Source: Galdieria sulphuraria
Lineage: Eukaryota; Rhodophyta; Bangiophyceae; Galdieriales; Galdieriaceae
Reading direction: 5' to 3'
Assembly: GCF_000341285.1 (NCBI RefSeq)
Contig: NW_005178468.1
Span: forward strand, 204,243 to 268,242
DNA length: 64,000 bases
Shown one piece after another: positions 23,717 through 35,516 of this stretch. The notes under the pieces are model-generated. The model was not told the origin of the DNA, searched no databases, and saw only the letters and a program-made list of their open reading frames with translations. The number at the start of each line of letters is the position of its first letter. Position 1 is the stretch's first letter. A program made the position numbers and the translations under genes.

Positions 23717-25671
23717 ATGCAGAAAGGAACCAGACTCGTTTACAGTGCTACAAGAAATTTACTTGCAGGATGTAACATACGAGCGAATATTTCGTCTTCC
23801 GTCAAATATTGTCAGGTCCAATCGAAAGCAGCCTCCACTTTCAGTGCTCTTAAAATCGGTCACAATGAGAAACGTTCAATAATCGAATCATCCAAGTATC
23901 CTAGTTTATTTCTAACGAGGAATTTTGCAACTGGAAAGGATCTTCGATTTGCTACGGAAGCTAGGAATTTGATGTTGAAAGGTGTTGATTCTCTGGCAGA
24001 TGCTGTGGAGGTAAGAAAAGACAGCTGTTAGGGATATCAACTATAAACATAGTATAGGTTACTTTGGGTCCAAAAGGTAGAAATGTTATCATTGAGCAAT
24101 CTTTTGGGGCTCCGAAAATTACCAAAGATGGAGTTACTGTGGCTAAGAACATAGAATTCAAGGATAAGCATATGAATTTGGGAGCTCAGTTAGTTCGTTC
24201 AGTAGCCAACGCAACAAACGATATTGCTGGAGATGGAACGACTACAGCAACTGTACTTGCTCGAGCTATTTATGCAGAAGGAATCAAGGCAGTAGCTGCT
24301 GGAATGAATCCTATGGATGTGAAGAGAGGAATTGATCAAGCAGTGAAGGCTGTGACAGAGAAGCTAAGAGCCATGTCTAGGAAGATCAACTCTAAAGAAG
24401 AGATACAACAAGTGAGTATTTATAGGATTGGATAAAGTTGGATTGGTCAAAGTATAGTCGAATAGGTTGCCACAATATCCGCAAATGGAGACGAAGAAAT
24501 TGGCAGTTTAATTGCCAAAGCTATGGAAGCAGTTGGAAGAGAAGGCACTATTACTGTTTCAGATGGAAAGACTGTAGAGAATGAGTTGGAAGTAGTCGAA
24601 GGACTCAAGTTTGATCGTGGATATATTTCTCCTTATTTTGTTACTGATGCAAAGACTCAAAAGTGTGAATTTGAGAATCCAGTTATATTGTGTGTAGAGA
24701 AGAAGATATCTTCAGTTAATGCTATGCTTCCTTTACTTGAAAATGTTATTCGTTCACAACGACCTTTGCTCATCATAGCAGAAGATGTGGAGTCAGAAGC
24801 ATTGGCAACTTTGGTAGTAAACAAATTGAGAGGAGGCATCAAAGTTTGTGCTGTCAAGGCTCCTGGATTTGGAGAGAATAGAAAAGCCAATCTACAAGAC
24901 ATTTGTGTATTAACTGGTGGACAGTTGGTTAGTGATGACTTGGATGTCAAGTTGGAGAATGTGGACATGTCTATGCTTGGCCAAGCTAAGAAGATTTCCA
25001 TTTCAAAGGACGATACTATTATTTTGGATGGTCAAGGAGACAAACGAATGATTCAAGAACGTTGTGATATGTTACGAGACATGATTGACAAGTCCTCTTC
25101 TGAATATGAAAAGGAAAAGTTACAAGAAAGGTTGGCCAAGTTATCCGGTGGAGTTGCAGTTTTGAAAGTTGGAGGTTCTTCTGAAGTGGAAGTAAATGAG
25201 AAGAAGGATCGCATTAACGATGCGTTGAATGCAACGAGAGCAGCAGTTGAAGAAGGAATTGTGCCTGGTGGTGGAAGTGCACTTTTATATGCTTCTCGAG
25301 ATGCTTTAAAGGATGCTCAAGGAAAGAACTTTGATCAGAATGTTGGTATAGATATTGTACGCAGAGCATTAAGGAAACCTACTCTAGCTATTGCCAAGAA
25401 TGCTGGTGTAGAAGGTTCTGTAGTTGTTGAACGTTTATTACAATCCAAGGATATGATTGGTTATGATGCAGCCAAGGATCAGTATTGTGACCTGGTTCAG
25501 GCGGGAATTATTGACCCAACAAAGGTTGTTCGTACAGCCTTGGAAAGAGCTGCAAGTGTAGCAGGTCTAATGACTACCACTGAATGTATGGTAGTTGAGT
25601 TGCCAAAGGAAGAAGAAAACTCTCATGGCGCTGCTGGAGCAGGTGGCATGGGAGGAATGGATATGTATTAA
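23717..25671 (+). CDS. HSP60: Mitochondrial chaperonin HSP60, three exons
   Basis: Exons 23717-24010, 24058-24411 and 24466-25671; introns 47 and 54 nt with GTAAGA and GTGAGT donors. The first ATG is at 23717. The leader of about 70 residues is basic and hydroxylated, ending in [11 protein letters not shown], a classic matrix-processing context. The chaperonin body shows [48 protein letters not shown] and [15 protein letters not shown]. The end is [11 protein letters not shown], the Gly-Met tail of mitochondrial HSP60. It forms a ring that folds imported proteins. It lies 13.4 kb from the plastid-type chaperonin gene but is not a local duplicate: the two have mitochondrial and plastid sequence character. 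Confidence 0.95.
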
Positions 25672-25848
25672 TCTTATATAAGAAATCGATAGGATAACAA
25701 TAAAGAAGCTTCGTTATGCTTGTTCAAGTTGAACTAGTAATAACCTGTATTTTATAACTAAGTATAAGTCATATAACTAAAATGCTTGTGACTTATCTCA
25801 CACATTAAGTTTGGATTTCAATGAAATGATGGATGGATTGGGTTTGTG

Positions 25849-26226
25849 ATGGAAGAAGATATGATGGACAGGGAAGACGAGACAGGAGAAGAGTCTATGA
25901 AGGTTTCTGAAAGTGTTTCAGGGTTTCCTGGTGAGTTGGAGAAACCACATAGAATTCCAAACTTTACTCGACCAACCGAAGATGACTTTGACGAAGAGTA
26001 AGTCTTCATGTCTTCCCTTATTGCATTCTCTTTTTTAAGAGAAACTTTGCTAGTCTTTGGTTTTCAATTGAATAGAAGAACTGGTTGCTATTCTTTTGTT
26101 TTTTGGGAAAAAGATATCGAAACTTGTTGTTTAGTGTTGTTTCCCTTTTATTTGGTTGAGTTTCATCTCAAATATATATTTTTATCTCATTTTCAGAAAA
26201 GGTTTCCTTATCTTCCCTTGTTGTAG
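25849..26226 (+). CDS. Small acidic protein, two exons, uncertain model
   Basis: Exon 1 (25849-25997) encodes 49 residues starting MEEDMMDREDETGEESMK, with PHRIPNFTRPTEDDFDEE near its end. It stops at a good donor (GTAAGT). Exon 2 (26040-26226), after a 42-nt intron ending TTTTTTAAG, adds 62 hydrophobic residues (YSFVFWEKDIETCCLVLF) and a stop. The exon 1 frame looks like real coding DNA. Exon 2 is less sure: an alternative acceptor at about 26196 would give a short tail. I recognise no family. It lies between HSP60 and the dCMP deaminase gene, same strand. Confidence 0.4.
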
Positions 26227-26298
26227 AATGTAGAAGAATAAATAATATTATAGTTTAGAGTACTCAACAGTGTGTTCAAGAAACGCCTCTTTATATCA

Positions 26299-27370
26299 AT
26301 GATTATTGGAATCATTGGAACTACTTGTGCTGGCAAAAAGACTTTGGTGAAGATACTTGTGGAGGAGCATAAGTTTGTGAAATATGAAACTGACTGTGGC
26401 GTAGTTGATAAGTTGGTAAAGGAAGGTTGGAAAAAAGATTGCTTTATTGTTGTTGTTTTGAATTGTTGGCAACAAGTAACGTATATTTCTCGTTCCTGTT
26501 GAGAGTCGTAGTAAGACTTTATTGGATAGTTGACACTCTTGAGAAAGCGTCCTTTCTTTCTTCTCGTATCGATAGATGCACCTCTATGGTTACGGTTTAA
26601 AAGAGCTTCGGAGGTTTTATGTTGTACTTCTTTGGAAACTTTTGTGAAGGAACACGATCGAGAGCTTGTTGACACTAGTTTTTGTAGCTGTGGAAAACAC
26701 AAAGTATGTAGAATAAGCAAGTCATCTTTTGTATTTTTCACGTTTCTGTTAGTTGAACAAAACAAATCATCACTGGGAACTATCGAGACTTGGTAGTTTA
26801 ATGCGTTCTGCCGATATTCAGTTATTCAACGACGATACTTTGGATGTTTTGCGAAACAAAGTTATTTCTATTAGAATAGCAAATCCAGAAAGATTGCGAC
26901 CTTCTTGGAATACTTACTTTATTAGGATTGCATATTTGGCTGCCACTCGTAGTAACTGTATGAAGCGACGAGTAGGAGCATTGGTTGTTCGTGATAATCG
27001 AATAGTATCGACTGGATATAATGGAACTCCTATTGGAACTACCAACTGCAATGACTCTGGTTGTCTTCGATGCAATAGTTTTACAACTGCAGGACATAAC
27101 TTGGATGAATGTCTTTGTCTTCACGCGGAAGAGAACGCAATCATCGAAGCAGGAAGAGAACGTTGTAAAAATGCTACTCTATATTCCAATGTATTTCCTT
27201 GTCTTTCATGTGCCAAAAAAATCGTTCAAGCAGGCATTTCCAAAGTTGTTTATCATTCTGAATATTCCATCGATATTGCGGCAAAGAAACTTTTCCAAGC
27301 AGCTAATATTGAAGTTGTTCAAATCTTTGACGAGAGTTTGACTGCACTACCCGATGGAATATACTCCTAA
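26299..27370 (+). CDS. DCD1: Deoxycytidylate deaminase with N-terminal P-loop domain (DCD1 type), three exons
   Basis: Exons 26299-26475, 26530-26703 and 26753-27370 with introns of 54 and 49 nt. The C-terminal 200 residues are a cytidylate deaminase: PSWNTYFIRIAYLAATRSNC, RRVGALVVRDNRIVSTGYNG, the zinc site LHAEENAII (His, catalytic Glu) and FPCLSCAKKIVQ (two Cys ligands). It turns dCMP into dUMP, feeding thymidylate synthesis. The first 115 residues match the extra domain of fungal Dcd1 in order (KRPFFLLVSIDAP). They include GIIGTTCAGKKTL, a Walker-A-like glycine loop of nucleotide kinases. Its stop codon shares bases with the stop of the convergent NOC2 gene. Confidence 0.92.
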
Positions 27371-29502
27371 TCAGTAAGAACCAGTTCTTCTACCAAGTCT
27401 TCGTCGTTGGATATTGAATCTTTTCCATTTTCCCATGACTGTTCCTCTCTCTTCATTCTTTTCTCCTCCTTCAATGAAGTGGCATTTGATTGAATCCATG
27501 GTTCCTCCAAGTCTATAATGGTAGATGTTAAAAGTTTTTCCTCTTTGATTACTCTTCGTTGTTCTAAATCGAAGAACATTTCCATCGGTGTCTTTTCTTC
27601 AGAAGAAAACCCAAGTGGGGAACACAATGTTTCACTTTTCAATTGTGTTGGCCCACAATTTGACTGTCTTCGAAGTTTCCTAATCAAATTAGCATTCTCT
27701 TCCAATTGTTGTGTCAATTCCTTCATGATTTGACGAAACTTGGATACCTTGGTTTCCTTCATAAAGTCATTCAAAGAAATCATCGTTGGAACAATCAACT
27801 CGGGAAATGCAACATTTCTAGATAATATTGAAAAATGTTCTGCAAGTAAATAGACTACTTGAGAAACAACTCCATCACGAAAGGCTCTAGTATTTAATTG
27901 CCGTTGTGGTATTCTTAAAATAGTTCTCCAAATCAGTGGCTTATCTTTTACATCACTACTAGTTGGTTTCCTTTTCAATTCGGCACAAAAAAGCACACGA
28001 ACCAAACTACTTGAAAGAGGAATATAAAGATTGGATTGTTTCATTAAATCATTTAGAAAGTGAATGCAATGGAATAACAATCCAAACGAATGAGGTGAAT
28101 ATGAATATTGAACAACTCCCAATACAATTTGGACATAAGGATAAATAAGTGCTCTCAACTGATCTTTGCCTGGATACGAAGATAGAACCATTCCATATAG
28201 CCGAAGTTGATTGACAAACTGCCAATTTTCTACCAAATGACGAAATTCCTTTGCTTCCGAAGTAATGACTCGTTTCAAAGTAATGGCGAGCTCTCGCAAG
28301 TGAACAAATATGGAAGAGTAAGAAGTTCCCATATCCACTCCAAACAAATCAACCAAACTATTCGCAGCAAATAGAATAACAGGAAGTCTACGAAGGTTTC
28401 CTTGTTTACCAATTTCGTCCCTAAAAGATGACTGCATTTTCTTCAATATTCTTGATAAATATTTCTCAGAGTCATATAAAGACCAACAGTATAAAGTAAA
28501 GTATGCCATTCCTCTGGTGTTTTCCTCTTCTGCATACGCCCAAGTGGAAACGACAGTTTTGATCCAAGCGCGAGCAAATGGGACCAACTTGAGTAGATAA
28601 GGTGAACATCTTCGGGCAATCTTCAATAAATACCTCTTCATTCCTTCATTAGAAACAGTTTCTAATAACAATCTTAGATAATAGAAGAACACTTTCATTG
28701 GAGATCGTAGACTTTTCCATCTCTTAGAAGATGGAAACTTCCAGTGCTCCAAGTTCTTAGGTTCATTCAAAGCCATCTTGTCCAGTTTGTCTAAGCCTTC
28801 AATTCCTAATAAATGATCCAATGACTTTGGAATAAGCTCCAAGCATAGCTTCATACTATTTTGATAAACTCGCAAGTTGATAAAATGAATACCATGAGAA
28901 ATAAACCCAGTTTCAACCAAATGCATATCGTCTAGTGAATGAAGTTGACCTTTCCTATTCAAAAGAGTTGCTTTATTATCGCCGGTATTTGCTTCATTGG
29001 AAGTGGTTGAAGCAATCGTAGACAACTGATTCGACTCGATAATCGTACAAGCTGCACGAAAAATCTTAATCAAACAAGTTATATTGGCTCTTGAACACTT
29101 TTTGTGCTCAATTTGTTCCTGTAAAGTTTGTAGTAACTCACTGTCAACTCTAATGGCGACGTCTGACGAAGATACAATTTCTTCCATCTCCCCTTTTTCG
29201 TTGAGGTCCATATCAGTCAAATGATTGGAAAACTCTTCAGAAACTACGTTATTGTTCTTCACTTGAAAAGGTTGTTCTCCTTCTATCGAATTATTGTTGT
29301 TGACTTGAAGAGGAGGCTGTGAAACCTTTGACACCTCTTCTTCTGCTTTAGTTCTTTCTCTCGTATGACTAGAATTGGTAACGTCCTCACTACCTTGTAA
29401 AATATCAAAGAGTTGGTCCAGACTCATACTATCTATTTTACTCGATATAGTCGACTTATTCTTCTTCTTTGTCGTCGATGTCTTGGACATGGTTTCTTCC
29501 AT
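27367..29502 (-). CDS. NOC2: Nucleolar complex protein 2 (NOC2)
   Basis: Single exon of 711 residues with an ATG start. The first 130 residues are disordered and charged (TTKKKNKSTISSKID). The conserved Noc2 helical region runs from about 190 to 640: MGTSYSSIFVHLRELAITLK, VENWQFVNQLRLYGMVLSSY, YPYVQIVLGVVQYSYSPHS and FPELIVPTMISLNDFMKETK. NOC2 forms heterodimers with NOC1 and NOC3 that carry the pre-60S ribosomal particle through the nucleolus and nucleoplasm. The tail is acidic and Lys-rich. Length is close to the yeast protein (710). It converges on dCMP deaminase and lies in line with ChlH, 64 bp downstream of it. Confidence 0.93.
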   Translation of the reverse strand: MEETMSKTSTTKKKNKSTISSKIDSMSLDQLFDILQGSEDVTNSSHTRERTKAEEEVSKVSQPPLQVNNNNSIEGEQPFQVKNNNVVSEEFSNHLTDMDLNEKGEMEEIVSSSDVAIRVDSELLQTLQEQIEHKKCSRANITCLIKIFRAACTIIESNQLSTIASTTSNEANTGDNKATLLNRKGQLHSLDDMHLVETGFISHGIHFINLRVYQNSMKLCLELIPKSLDHLLGIEGLDKLDKMALNEPKNLEHWKFPSSKRWKSLRSPMKVFFYYLRLLLETVSNEGMKRYLLKIARRCSPYLLKLVPFARAWIKTVVSTWAYAEEENTRGMAYFTLYCWSLYDSEKYLSRILKKMQSSFRDEIGKQGNLRRLPVILFAANSLVDLFGVDMGTSYSSIFVHLRELAITLKRVITSEAKEFRHLVENWQFVNQLRLYGMVLSSYPGKDQLRALIYPYVQIVLGVVQYSYSPHSFGLLFHCIHFLNDLMKQSNLYIPLSSSLVRVLFCAELKRKPTSSDVKDKPLIWRTILRIPQRQLNTRAFRDGVVSQVVYLLAEHFSILSRNVAFPELIVPTMISLNDFMKETKVSKFRQIMKELTQQLEENANLIRKLRRQSNCGPTQLKSETLCSPLGFSSEEKTPMEMFFDLEQRRVIKEEKLLTSTIIDLEEPWIQSNATSLKEEKRMKREEQSWENGKDSISNDEDLVEELVLTD

Positions 29503-29566
29503 CAGGGGAAATTATCTTCACAATGGAAAAAGCTGTTTTATATTATATCATTGCACAAGGATTCAA

Positions 29567-32500
29567 TTACTCTATTCCTTCTATTCTATCTTCAACTTCT
29601 TGATAAAGCTCTCTCAATCTTGCTATATTCTCTTCTGATGTCTCCCAATATTGTCTACCATTTGCTTCCAATAAAGTGCTTATCATTTGACGAAAAGAAT
29701 TGGGATTCATATTCATCAATCTCTTCCGCATACTCTCATCTTTTACAAATGTATCGTTTGCCTCTTCATAAACCCAGTTGTCTACAGCTCCAGCTGAAGC
29801 AGACCAACCCATTGTATTCCTTAATCTCTTGCTTAGCTCTCTTGCTCCTTCATAGCCAGAAGAAAGCATTCCTTCATACCACTTTGGATTCAAAAGTTTC
29901 GTTCTTGTATCCAAACGAACCATTTCATCTAGACTCCTTACCTGAGCATTGGCTGTTGTGGTATCTGCAATGTAAGAAACTGGCTTCTTCTTGTCCGTTC
30001 TCAAACTTTGCACCAGTTTGGTAGGATCAGCATCAAAATAATGACTTACATCTGTCAAAGAGATTTCGGATGAGTCTAGATTTTGAAATGTTACGGAAGC
30101 ACTTTTTAAAACCGTCTCAAACAAGTCTTTTTTCTGTTCCATGATTCCTGGACGATCAGAATTGAATGCAAAACTTTTTCTTGAAATATACATATCGTGA
30201 AGTTGTTTCTCATCTTCCCATCCACCATTCTCTATAGCAATACCAATATTACTGGAATAAGAACCAGAAGAATTGGAAAATATTCGACTAGCAGCATCAC
30301 GAATGGAACAATTCCATTCCTTTGCTTGCATCAAAGCATGTTTTCGAATATAATTGGACTCCAAAGGTTCATCAGCTTCAGCTGCCATTTTAATACCGCG
30401 ATCAAGCAAAGACATTTGATTGATAAACAAGTCACGGAAAACTCCAGAACAATTCACAACAACGTCAATTCTTGGTCGACCCAACTCTTCTAAAGATACC
30501 AGTCTCAGTTTGTTAATTCTTCCCAACTGATCCGGTTCAGGTTGTACTCCTACCAACCAAAGAACTTGAGCAAGAGACTCTCCATATGTCTTAATATTAT
30601 CAGTTCCCCATAATACCATAGCAATAGTTTCTGGATAAGTTTCCTTATCTTCACTTTCCAAACGATAACGTTCCAAAAGACGGTCTACAACTATCTTTGC
30701 AGTCTTTATGGCTGCATTGGTTGGAATACTTTGTGGATCCAAAGCATGAATATTCTTTCCTGTTGGTAATACATCGGGATTACGAATAGGATCTCCTCCA
30801 GGACCAGGAATAACATATTCTCCATTTAATGCTTTAACAAGAGAAGAAAGTTCCTGATCAGATACCAACTGCTGTAAACAGAATTGCAAATATTTTACTA
30901 TGGGTTTCATATCTTCTTCAGAATAGGAACCAAACCCATACTTTTCAAGTATACTTTTCCAAGGAGACTGTTTCTTGGAAAACCAATCTGTGAGAAATCC
31001 AATGGCTACCTTTTCAACTCTTCCTTCTTCATTAACGGCATGATTAACTATGCTATGTACCGTTTCTCGACAAGCCAATGTAATAGTCTGAAGAAGCTCA
31101 ACATCATTTAAAACACCTCGGTCTGCATTCGAATATATCTCTTCAATATTTCTATCGATGGACTCGGCAAGTATTCTTGGGATGGACTTCATAGGTTCTT
31201 TTTCTTCTTCGGGTCTATCAATACATGCAATATTGACCAGAGTAGCTACAGCTTCTTCTGCAGTAGGAGGTCTTCCAATAGTATGCAAACCACAAGGAAG
31301 TAGTCGAGACTCAATTTCCATTAGTCTACGATATATTATTCCAACCAACTGATCTCGTTGTTCTGTGCTCAGATTATTTGCATCTGAGTCGTTAGTAAAT
31401 GCAATGTCCTTTTCAAAATTACATTGTTTTGCTTTCTCCAAAATACTGTTACATATTTGTGCTGCTCGCATAGATGAATTCTTCAAACTTTGATAGGAAG
31501 AAACCAATTCCGACAATTCTTTCAATCCCTTGTATAATCCTGCATTCTCTGCTGGTGGAGTGAGATAAGAGATACAACTAGCATATGATCTCCTTTTGGC
31601 GATAGTAGCTTCTGAAGGATTATTCGCAGCATAATAATAAATATTAGGAATGGAATATATTAGACGATCAGGATAACAAGAAGCTGCCATTCCTACTTGT
31701 TTTCCAGGCATGAACTCCAAAGAGCCATGTGTTCCGAAATGTAATACAGCATCAGCTTGAAATATTCTTTCTAAATAAGTGTAATACGCAGCAAAACCAT
31801 GATGAGGACTAGCACTTTTAGAAAATAAAAGTCTCATAGGATCTCCTTCATAGCCAAAAGAAGGTTGAACACCAACAAACACATTTCCATAGTGTTTGCC
31901 AAAAATCAACAAATGACGACCATCGGAATTCAAATAACCAGGAGGCTTTCCCCAATTGGCTTCCAAATCTTCAGAATATTCACAAAGTTGTCGATACTCA
32001 TCTACGCTCATTCGATAAGCTATATTCAATTCTGGAGAAGTTAATTGAGCTTCCTTGTCATGAACTATTTCATTCAATAATTCTACCGGTGAAGCTGGAA
32101 TAGGTCCAACATCATAGCCCTGTTCTTTTAGGGCTTCCAATACGCGATAAATACTGCCAAATACATCTAAATAAGCAGCAGTACCAACATTTCCTTTGTC
32201 AGGTGGAAAAGAAAACACTGTAATAGCCAACTTCTTTTGACAAGTAGGAATTTTACCAAGACGAGCCCATTTCAAGGCTCGCTGTGCAAGAATATTCACA
32301 CGATCATAAAGAGGAATAGAACGCCCAGTAGGTCCATCTCTTCCAGAATATATCAAAGGCTCTATTGCACCATCCAACTCAGGAAGGGAAATTTGCAAAG
32401 CTACTTGAATAGGATGAAGGCCAAGATCACTATCTTCCCATTCTTCTGTCGTTTGGAAAACTAAAGGAACCGAACACAAGTAAGGCCTATTTAACTTTTG

Positions 32501-33889
32501 TAACGCTTCAACTGCCTTGCGATGGTCTTGTCGAGCAGGTCCTCCAACTAGTGCAAACCCTGTTAGGGATACTACTGAATCCACCACAGGATTCGAAGTA
32601 CATTTTCCATTCATATCCAATGCATAAAAATACTTCTCTATAGGTATAGCAAAGTCTAAACCTCCACTAAACACGGGAATGATCTTTGCTCCAAGTGCTT
32701 CCAGTTCCTGACAGATAGAAACATAATGACAATCATCTCCAGTAATCAGGTGAGTTCTTTGCATAAGAAGACCAATTACGGGAGAAGAATTGTTGAGTCC
32801 TGCAAGTGGTGCATGTTCCTTATTATACCAATTCCAGTATTCTCTGGCATCTTCAAACATCTTTGGAGCTACAGGATGCCATATACCAATATCAGGATAT
32901 ACAACAGGATCCTGAACAACACCAATGGATATATTCTTAGTAGAAGAAACATATTGTCTAGCAATCATAAGAAGAAAATTTTCAATGTTCTCTGGAGAAC
33001 CTCCAAGCCAATATTGAAAGCTCAACATAAATGAACGTGCATCTTGTGCCTTATCACTAGGCAAATATTTAAGAACTTTGGGAAGAGTTCTCAACATTTT
33101 CAACATTCCTTCTTCAAAGGATGCACCACTCTCCTTACGTTTCTTTCTCATAAATTGGGCAATAGCTGACTTGCTCTGTCCTAAGCGAGATAGTGAAAAA
33201 GAACCCAATTTGTTTAGTCTCATCACTTCTGGCATAGAAGGAAAAACAATACAAGCATCCAGTTGATCTCTATAAGGCTGCACCGCTTCAACAACCTTTT
33301 CAGCCAACTCTTGAACAAATATTAAAGAACCAATAAAGATATTTGCAGAGGCTATATCTTTCTTAAACATTTCCAAATTTTCTGCTGACCTCAACTCTTC
33401 CAAAAGATAACCTGAAACTTGAAAAGAGATATTTCTATCGCTCGCATGAATAGATTTGACGGCAGCGGTGATAGCCGATTGATATTGTGACTCCAAGACA
33501 ACATAGACCAGTCTTACTATTTTTCTATCTGACACAGAAGGAGGTTCTACTCTTCTTACAGTGGGACTAGAACTCGTATAAAGCCCCGATTCTCCCAAGG
33601 AAGCTTTTACATTGTAAACAGAAACGTCACTTAACTCTCTTCGATCTGCTCGTACACTATGAACAGTGCATCTACTTGTTTTCAGTCCCTTCAAACCGAA
33701 GAAAGATGTTGCTACGAGGTTCTTGTCCTTGCCAACTGGTTGACAAAGTTGCCTTTGACAAGAGTGACAAGTCCACTTGGTACAAGTGGTAAAACTGAAA
33801 CAACTCAAAGGTTTCTCAAAAACAAACGAAACTTTTCTCCCTTGAAAAACATAAAACTCAACAGCCCCCTCATTCAAAGACTTTAACAT
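29567..33889 (-). CDS. CHLH: Magnesium chelatase subunit H (plastid)
   Basis: Single exon, 1440 residues, one of the longest frames in the window. After a leader of about 90 residues with basic and Ser-rich character for plastid import, the CobN/ChlH domain begins at [20 protein letters not shown]. Diagnostic blocks include [57 protein letters not shown] and [20 protein letters not shown]. The subunit binds protoporphyrin IX and, with ChlI and ChlD, inserts Mg2+, the first committed step to chlorophyll. In red algae chlI is usually plastid-encoded while chlH is nuclear, as here. Full-length families have 1300-1400 residues, so nothing is missing. Confidence 0.97.
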   Translation of the reverse strand: MLKSLNEGAVEFYVFQGRKVSFVFEKPLSCFSFTTCTKWTCHSCQRQLCQPVGKDKNLVATSFFGLKGLKTSRCTVHSVRADRRELSDVSVYNVKASLGESGLYTSSSPTVRRVEPPSVSDRKIVRLVYVVLESQYQSAITAAVKSIHASDRNISFQVSGYLLEELRSAENLEMFKKDIASANIFIGSLIFVQELAEKVVEAVQPYRDQLDACIVFPSMPEVMRLNKLGSFSLSRLGQSKSAIAQFMRKKRKESGASFEEGMLKMLRTLPKVLKYLPSDKAQDARSFMLSFQYWLGGSPENIENFLLMIARQYVSSTKNISIGVVQDPVVYPDIGIWHPVAPKMFEDAREYWNWYNKEHAPLAGLNNSSPVIGLLMQRTHLITGDDCHYVSICQELEALGAKIIPVFSGGLDFAIPIEKYFYALDMNGKCTSNPVVDSVVSLTGFALVGGPARQDHRKAVEALQKLNRPYLCSVPLVFQTTEEWEDSDLGLHPIQVALQISLPELDGAIEPLIYSGRDGPTGRSIPLYDRVNILAQRALKWARLGKIPTCQKKLAITVFSFPPDKGNVGTAAYLDVFGSIYRVLEALKEQGYDVGPIPASPVELLNEIVHDKEAQLTSPELNIAYRMSVDEYRQLCEYSEDLEANWGKPPGYLNSDGRHLLIFGKHYGNVFVGVQPSFGYEGDPMRLLFSKSASPHHGFAAYYTYLERIFQADAVLHFGTHGSLEFMPGKQVGMAASCYPDRLIYSIPNIYYYAANNPSEATIAKRRSYASCISYLTPPAENAGLYKGLKELSELVSSYQSLKNSSMRAAQICNSILEKAKQCNFEKDIAFTNDSDANNLSTEQRDQLVGIIYRRLMEIESRLLPCGLHTIGRPPTAEEAVATLVNIACIDRPEEEKEPMKSIPRILAESIDRNIEEIYSNADRGVLNDVELLQTITLACRETVHSIVNHAVNEEGRVEKVAIGFLTDWFSKKQSPWKSILEKYGFGSYSEEDMKPIVKYLQFCLQQLVSDQELSSLVKALNGEYVIPGPGGDPIRNPDVLPTGKNIHALDPQSIPTNAAIKTAKIVVDRLLERYRLESEDKETYPETIAMVLWGTDNIKTYGESLAQVLWLVGVQPEPDQLGRINKLRLVSLEELGRPRIDVVVNCSGVFRDLFINQMSLLDRGIKMAAEADEPLESNYIRKHALMQAKEWNCSIRDAASRIFSNSSGSYSSNIGIAIENGGWEDEKQLHDMYISRKSFAFNSDRPGIMEQKKDLFETVLKSASVTFQNLDSSEISLTDVSHYFDADPTKLVQSLRTDKKKPVSYIADTTTANAQVRSLDEMVRLDTRTKLLNPKWYEGMLSSGYEGARELSKRLRNTMGWSASAGAVDNWVYEEANDTFVKDESMRKRLMNMNPNSFRQMISTLLEANGRQYWETSEENIARLRELYQEVEDRIEGIE

Positions 33890-34159
33890 TCTCCTTTATA
33901 CACAACTTGAAGACCGTTTGGAAAAGAATATCCAAACTGCCCAATTGCAGCTCAGATGTTATTCAGATCACTGGGAGGAGAACGCATTTGAGCCAGTCGA
34001 TGGAATTTGGATAAGATTCTCTCATAGAAACGATCAATTACAAACTCCTTCTATGAAGAGGAAAAGCAAATGTAAACAAAAGTATTTTCATGATAGTTTT
34101 TAATATATTCTATAATTATAGAAAACAACTTTTGCAAAATAAATAGGAGGTGGGGGATG
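33890..34159. other. Intergenic region between ChlH and the next gene
   Basis: About 270 bp upstream of ChlH. A short open frame on the plus strand (33918-34103) has no start codon and no recognised family. An AT-rich stretch (TTTTTAATATATTCTATAATT near 34095) may be a promoter or polyadenylation region. No RNA gene or repeat was seen. Confidence 0.3.
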
Positions 34160-34441
34160 TTAGGGACTGCACTGTCTTCTCAGTGGATAGCAACCTTGGC
34201 AGTCTCTTGTAACAAAACATATATTTCTTATACTTGCAGAAAAATGGCTGAATAACAACAATTGGTTCGTTGTATCTCTAGAATAACCAACTAGAACATC
34301 CTCTGGAGGAGCTTTCTTCCGACATTTTGCCACGAGATTGCTGCATTCTACAATGGGTTGGTTGATTCGTTGATGGACAAGTATGAGATATTCTATCGTT
34401 CCTAATGGAAGGGCAAAAGTTTTCAAATGTTATCAACCCAT
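34160..34441 (-). CDS. Small unknown protein, possibly with a 4-nt first exon
   Basis: A reverse-strand frame of 80 codons (34160-34401) lacks its own ATG. A plausible model uses a 4-nt first exon (ATGG, 34438-34441), a 36-nt intron (GTTGAT...CATTAG), and then this frame, giving 81 residues from MGTIEYLILVHQRINQPIVE. The first half is a likely amphipathic helix; KCRKKAPPEDVLVGYSRDTT follows. I cannot name a family. The ATG-plus-G first exon resembles the one of RPS8 in this window, but the short intron makes the model tentative. Confidence 0.35.
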
Positions 34442-34470
34442 GAAAACATAGCGAGCTGATATTTGGACGA

Positions 34471-35190
34471 CTAAGCGTTGCTTGGTTGTGTCCAACATTG
34501 ACGATCCATTTTAGACATCGTGTACATATAATAGCCCAACCCGACTGGAATGGAATGAATAGATATCAAGTCCAAGCCATATGGATTCTCGTTTTTTTCC
34601 TCTTTCAATTTTCGCAAATATCTAGACCTAAAGAAAGGCTGAATAAATGAAATATGGAAATAAAAGCCTTTCGGGCGTAAAATTCTTTGAATTCCTGACA
34701 ACATAAGGTCCACGTCTTTTTTCGTCGTATCACTTGGATTCCAGGGATCTCCTTCATCAGCAATCAAAGACTCAAAAGTACCTTTATCAACAACTACATC
34801 GAACTGATCACACTCGAAAATCTGTGGCAGCTCCCGAACATCCCCAAGTACCCACTTCAAGCAAGGAACGGAGGCATAGCGCCGTTTCATATTATCAATT
34901 GCTACGTCACTAAAGTCAATAGAAGTAACTTTGTGATAACCTCTCTGATACAAATCGTAGGAAAGACTAGAACTCCCACAACCCAAGACCAATATTGAAA
35001 ACTCAGGTTCTAGCAACGAACAGAGGTCCGCAGCAAAAGCGTCAAAAGATCCCCTAAAACAAGTTTGTAAAGAAGGAGGAAAGCATTTTTAACAATATAC
35101 CCACATCCACTCGTAACTATCTTCGGTTTGAAAACGAGAGTTCCAGTAAGTTTGTGTTTTGTAATCTGCCGCTCTTTTTGGAATAGTCAT
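34471..35190 (-). CDS. EEF1AKMT4/METTL13-like lysine methyltransferase, two exons
   Basis: Exons 35105-35190 and 34471-35053 with a 51-nt intron (GTGGGT donor). The 222-residue product begins MTIPKRAADYKTQTYWNSRF; the spliced block YEWMGSFDAFAADL corresponds to the YDWFGDFSSFRALL motif of human EEF1AKMT4. Then come the AdoMet loop ILVLGCGSSSLSYDLYQRGY, the acidic strand VTSIDFSDVAIDNM and DQFDVVVDKGTFESLIADEG. The family trimethylates or dimethylates lysines on translation elongation factor eEF1A. The C-terminus has GFYFHISFIQPFFRSRYL. The donor was chosen over one at 35100 because only it keeps the frame. A tRNA gene on the same strand lies 86 bp upstream. Confidence 0.85.
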
Positions 35191-35245
35191 CCTAGTTGTT
35201 ACAGTAAAAATAATGTCATTGATTATTCTGTAGCCCAAAAACGTA

Positions 35246-35255
35246 GAAAAAAAAG
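35246..35255 (-). terminator. RNA polymerase III terminator of tRNA-Asp
   Basis: Eight T residues on the reverse strand (35247-35254), starting 23 nt past the discriminator base of the tRNA. Runs of four or more T stop pol III. Confidence 0.6.
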
Positions 35256-35276
35256 TAAGGAGCTACGAGAATTTGC

Positions 35277-35348
35277 CGCTCGCGCTGGGAATCGAACCCA
35301 GGTCTCTCGCACGACAAACGAGGGTACTTACCACTATACTACGCGAGC
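35277..35348 (-). tRNA. tRNA-Asp (anticodon GTC)
   Basis: A 72-nt cloverleaf without intron. The acceptor arms are GCTCGCG and CGCGAGC with discriminator G. The D-arm box reads AGTATAGTGGTAAGTA, as in eukaryotic tRNA-Asp. The anticodon stem CTCGT/GCGAG encloses the loop TTGTCGT, so the anticodon is GTC. The T arm is CTGGG-TTCGATT-CCCAG. Boxes A and B are internal. CCA is not encoded. It is the upstream neighbour of the methyltransferase gene on the same strand. Confidence 0.93.
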
Positions 35349-35516
35349 TCCTCTATAGGGGTGGAGAAATTATGACTAATCAATGAATTTAGATTGGCAA
35401 CTGGATTGTAGAAAACTGGATCCAACTAATCATCTTTCAAAGAAAGTCAAGTTGATTTTGAAAACATATATTACTCTTCTATATTTGTTCGAAGTTGGAG
35501 ATTGTTTTGCAAGACA

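Noticed and set aside
33918-34103. Plus-strand frame of about 60-80 codons upstream of ChlH (LEKNIQTAQLQLRCYSDHWE)
   Set aside because: Composition looks protein-like, but there is no ATG, no supported splice site, and the upstream part is antisense to the ChlH leader.
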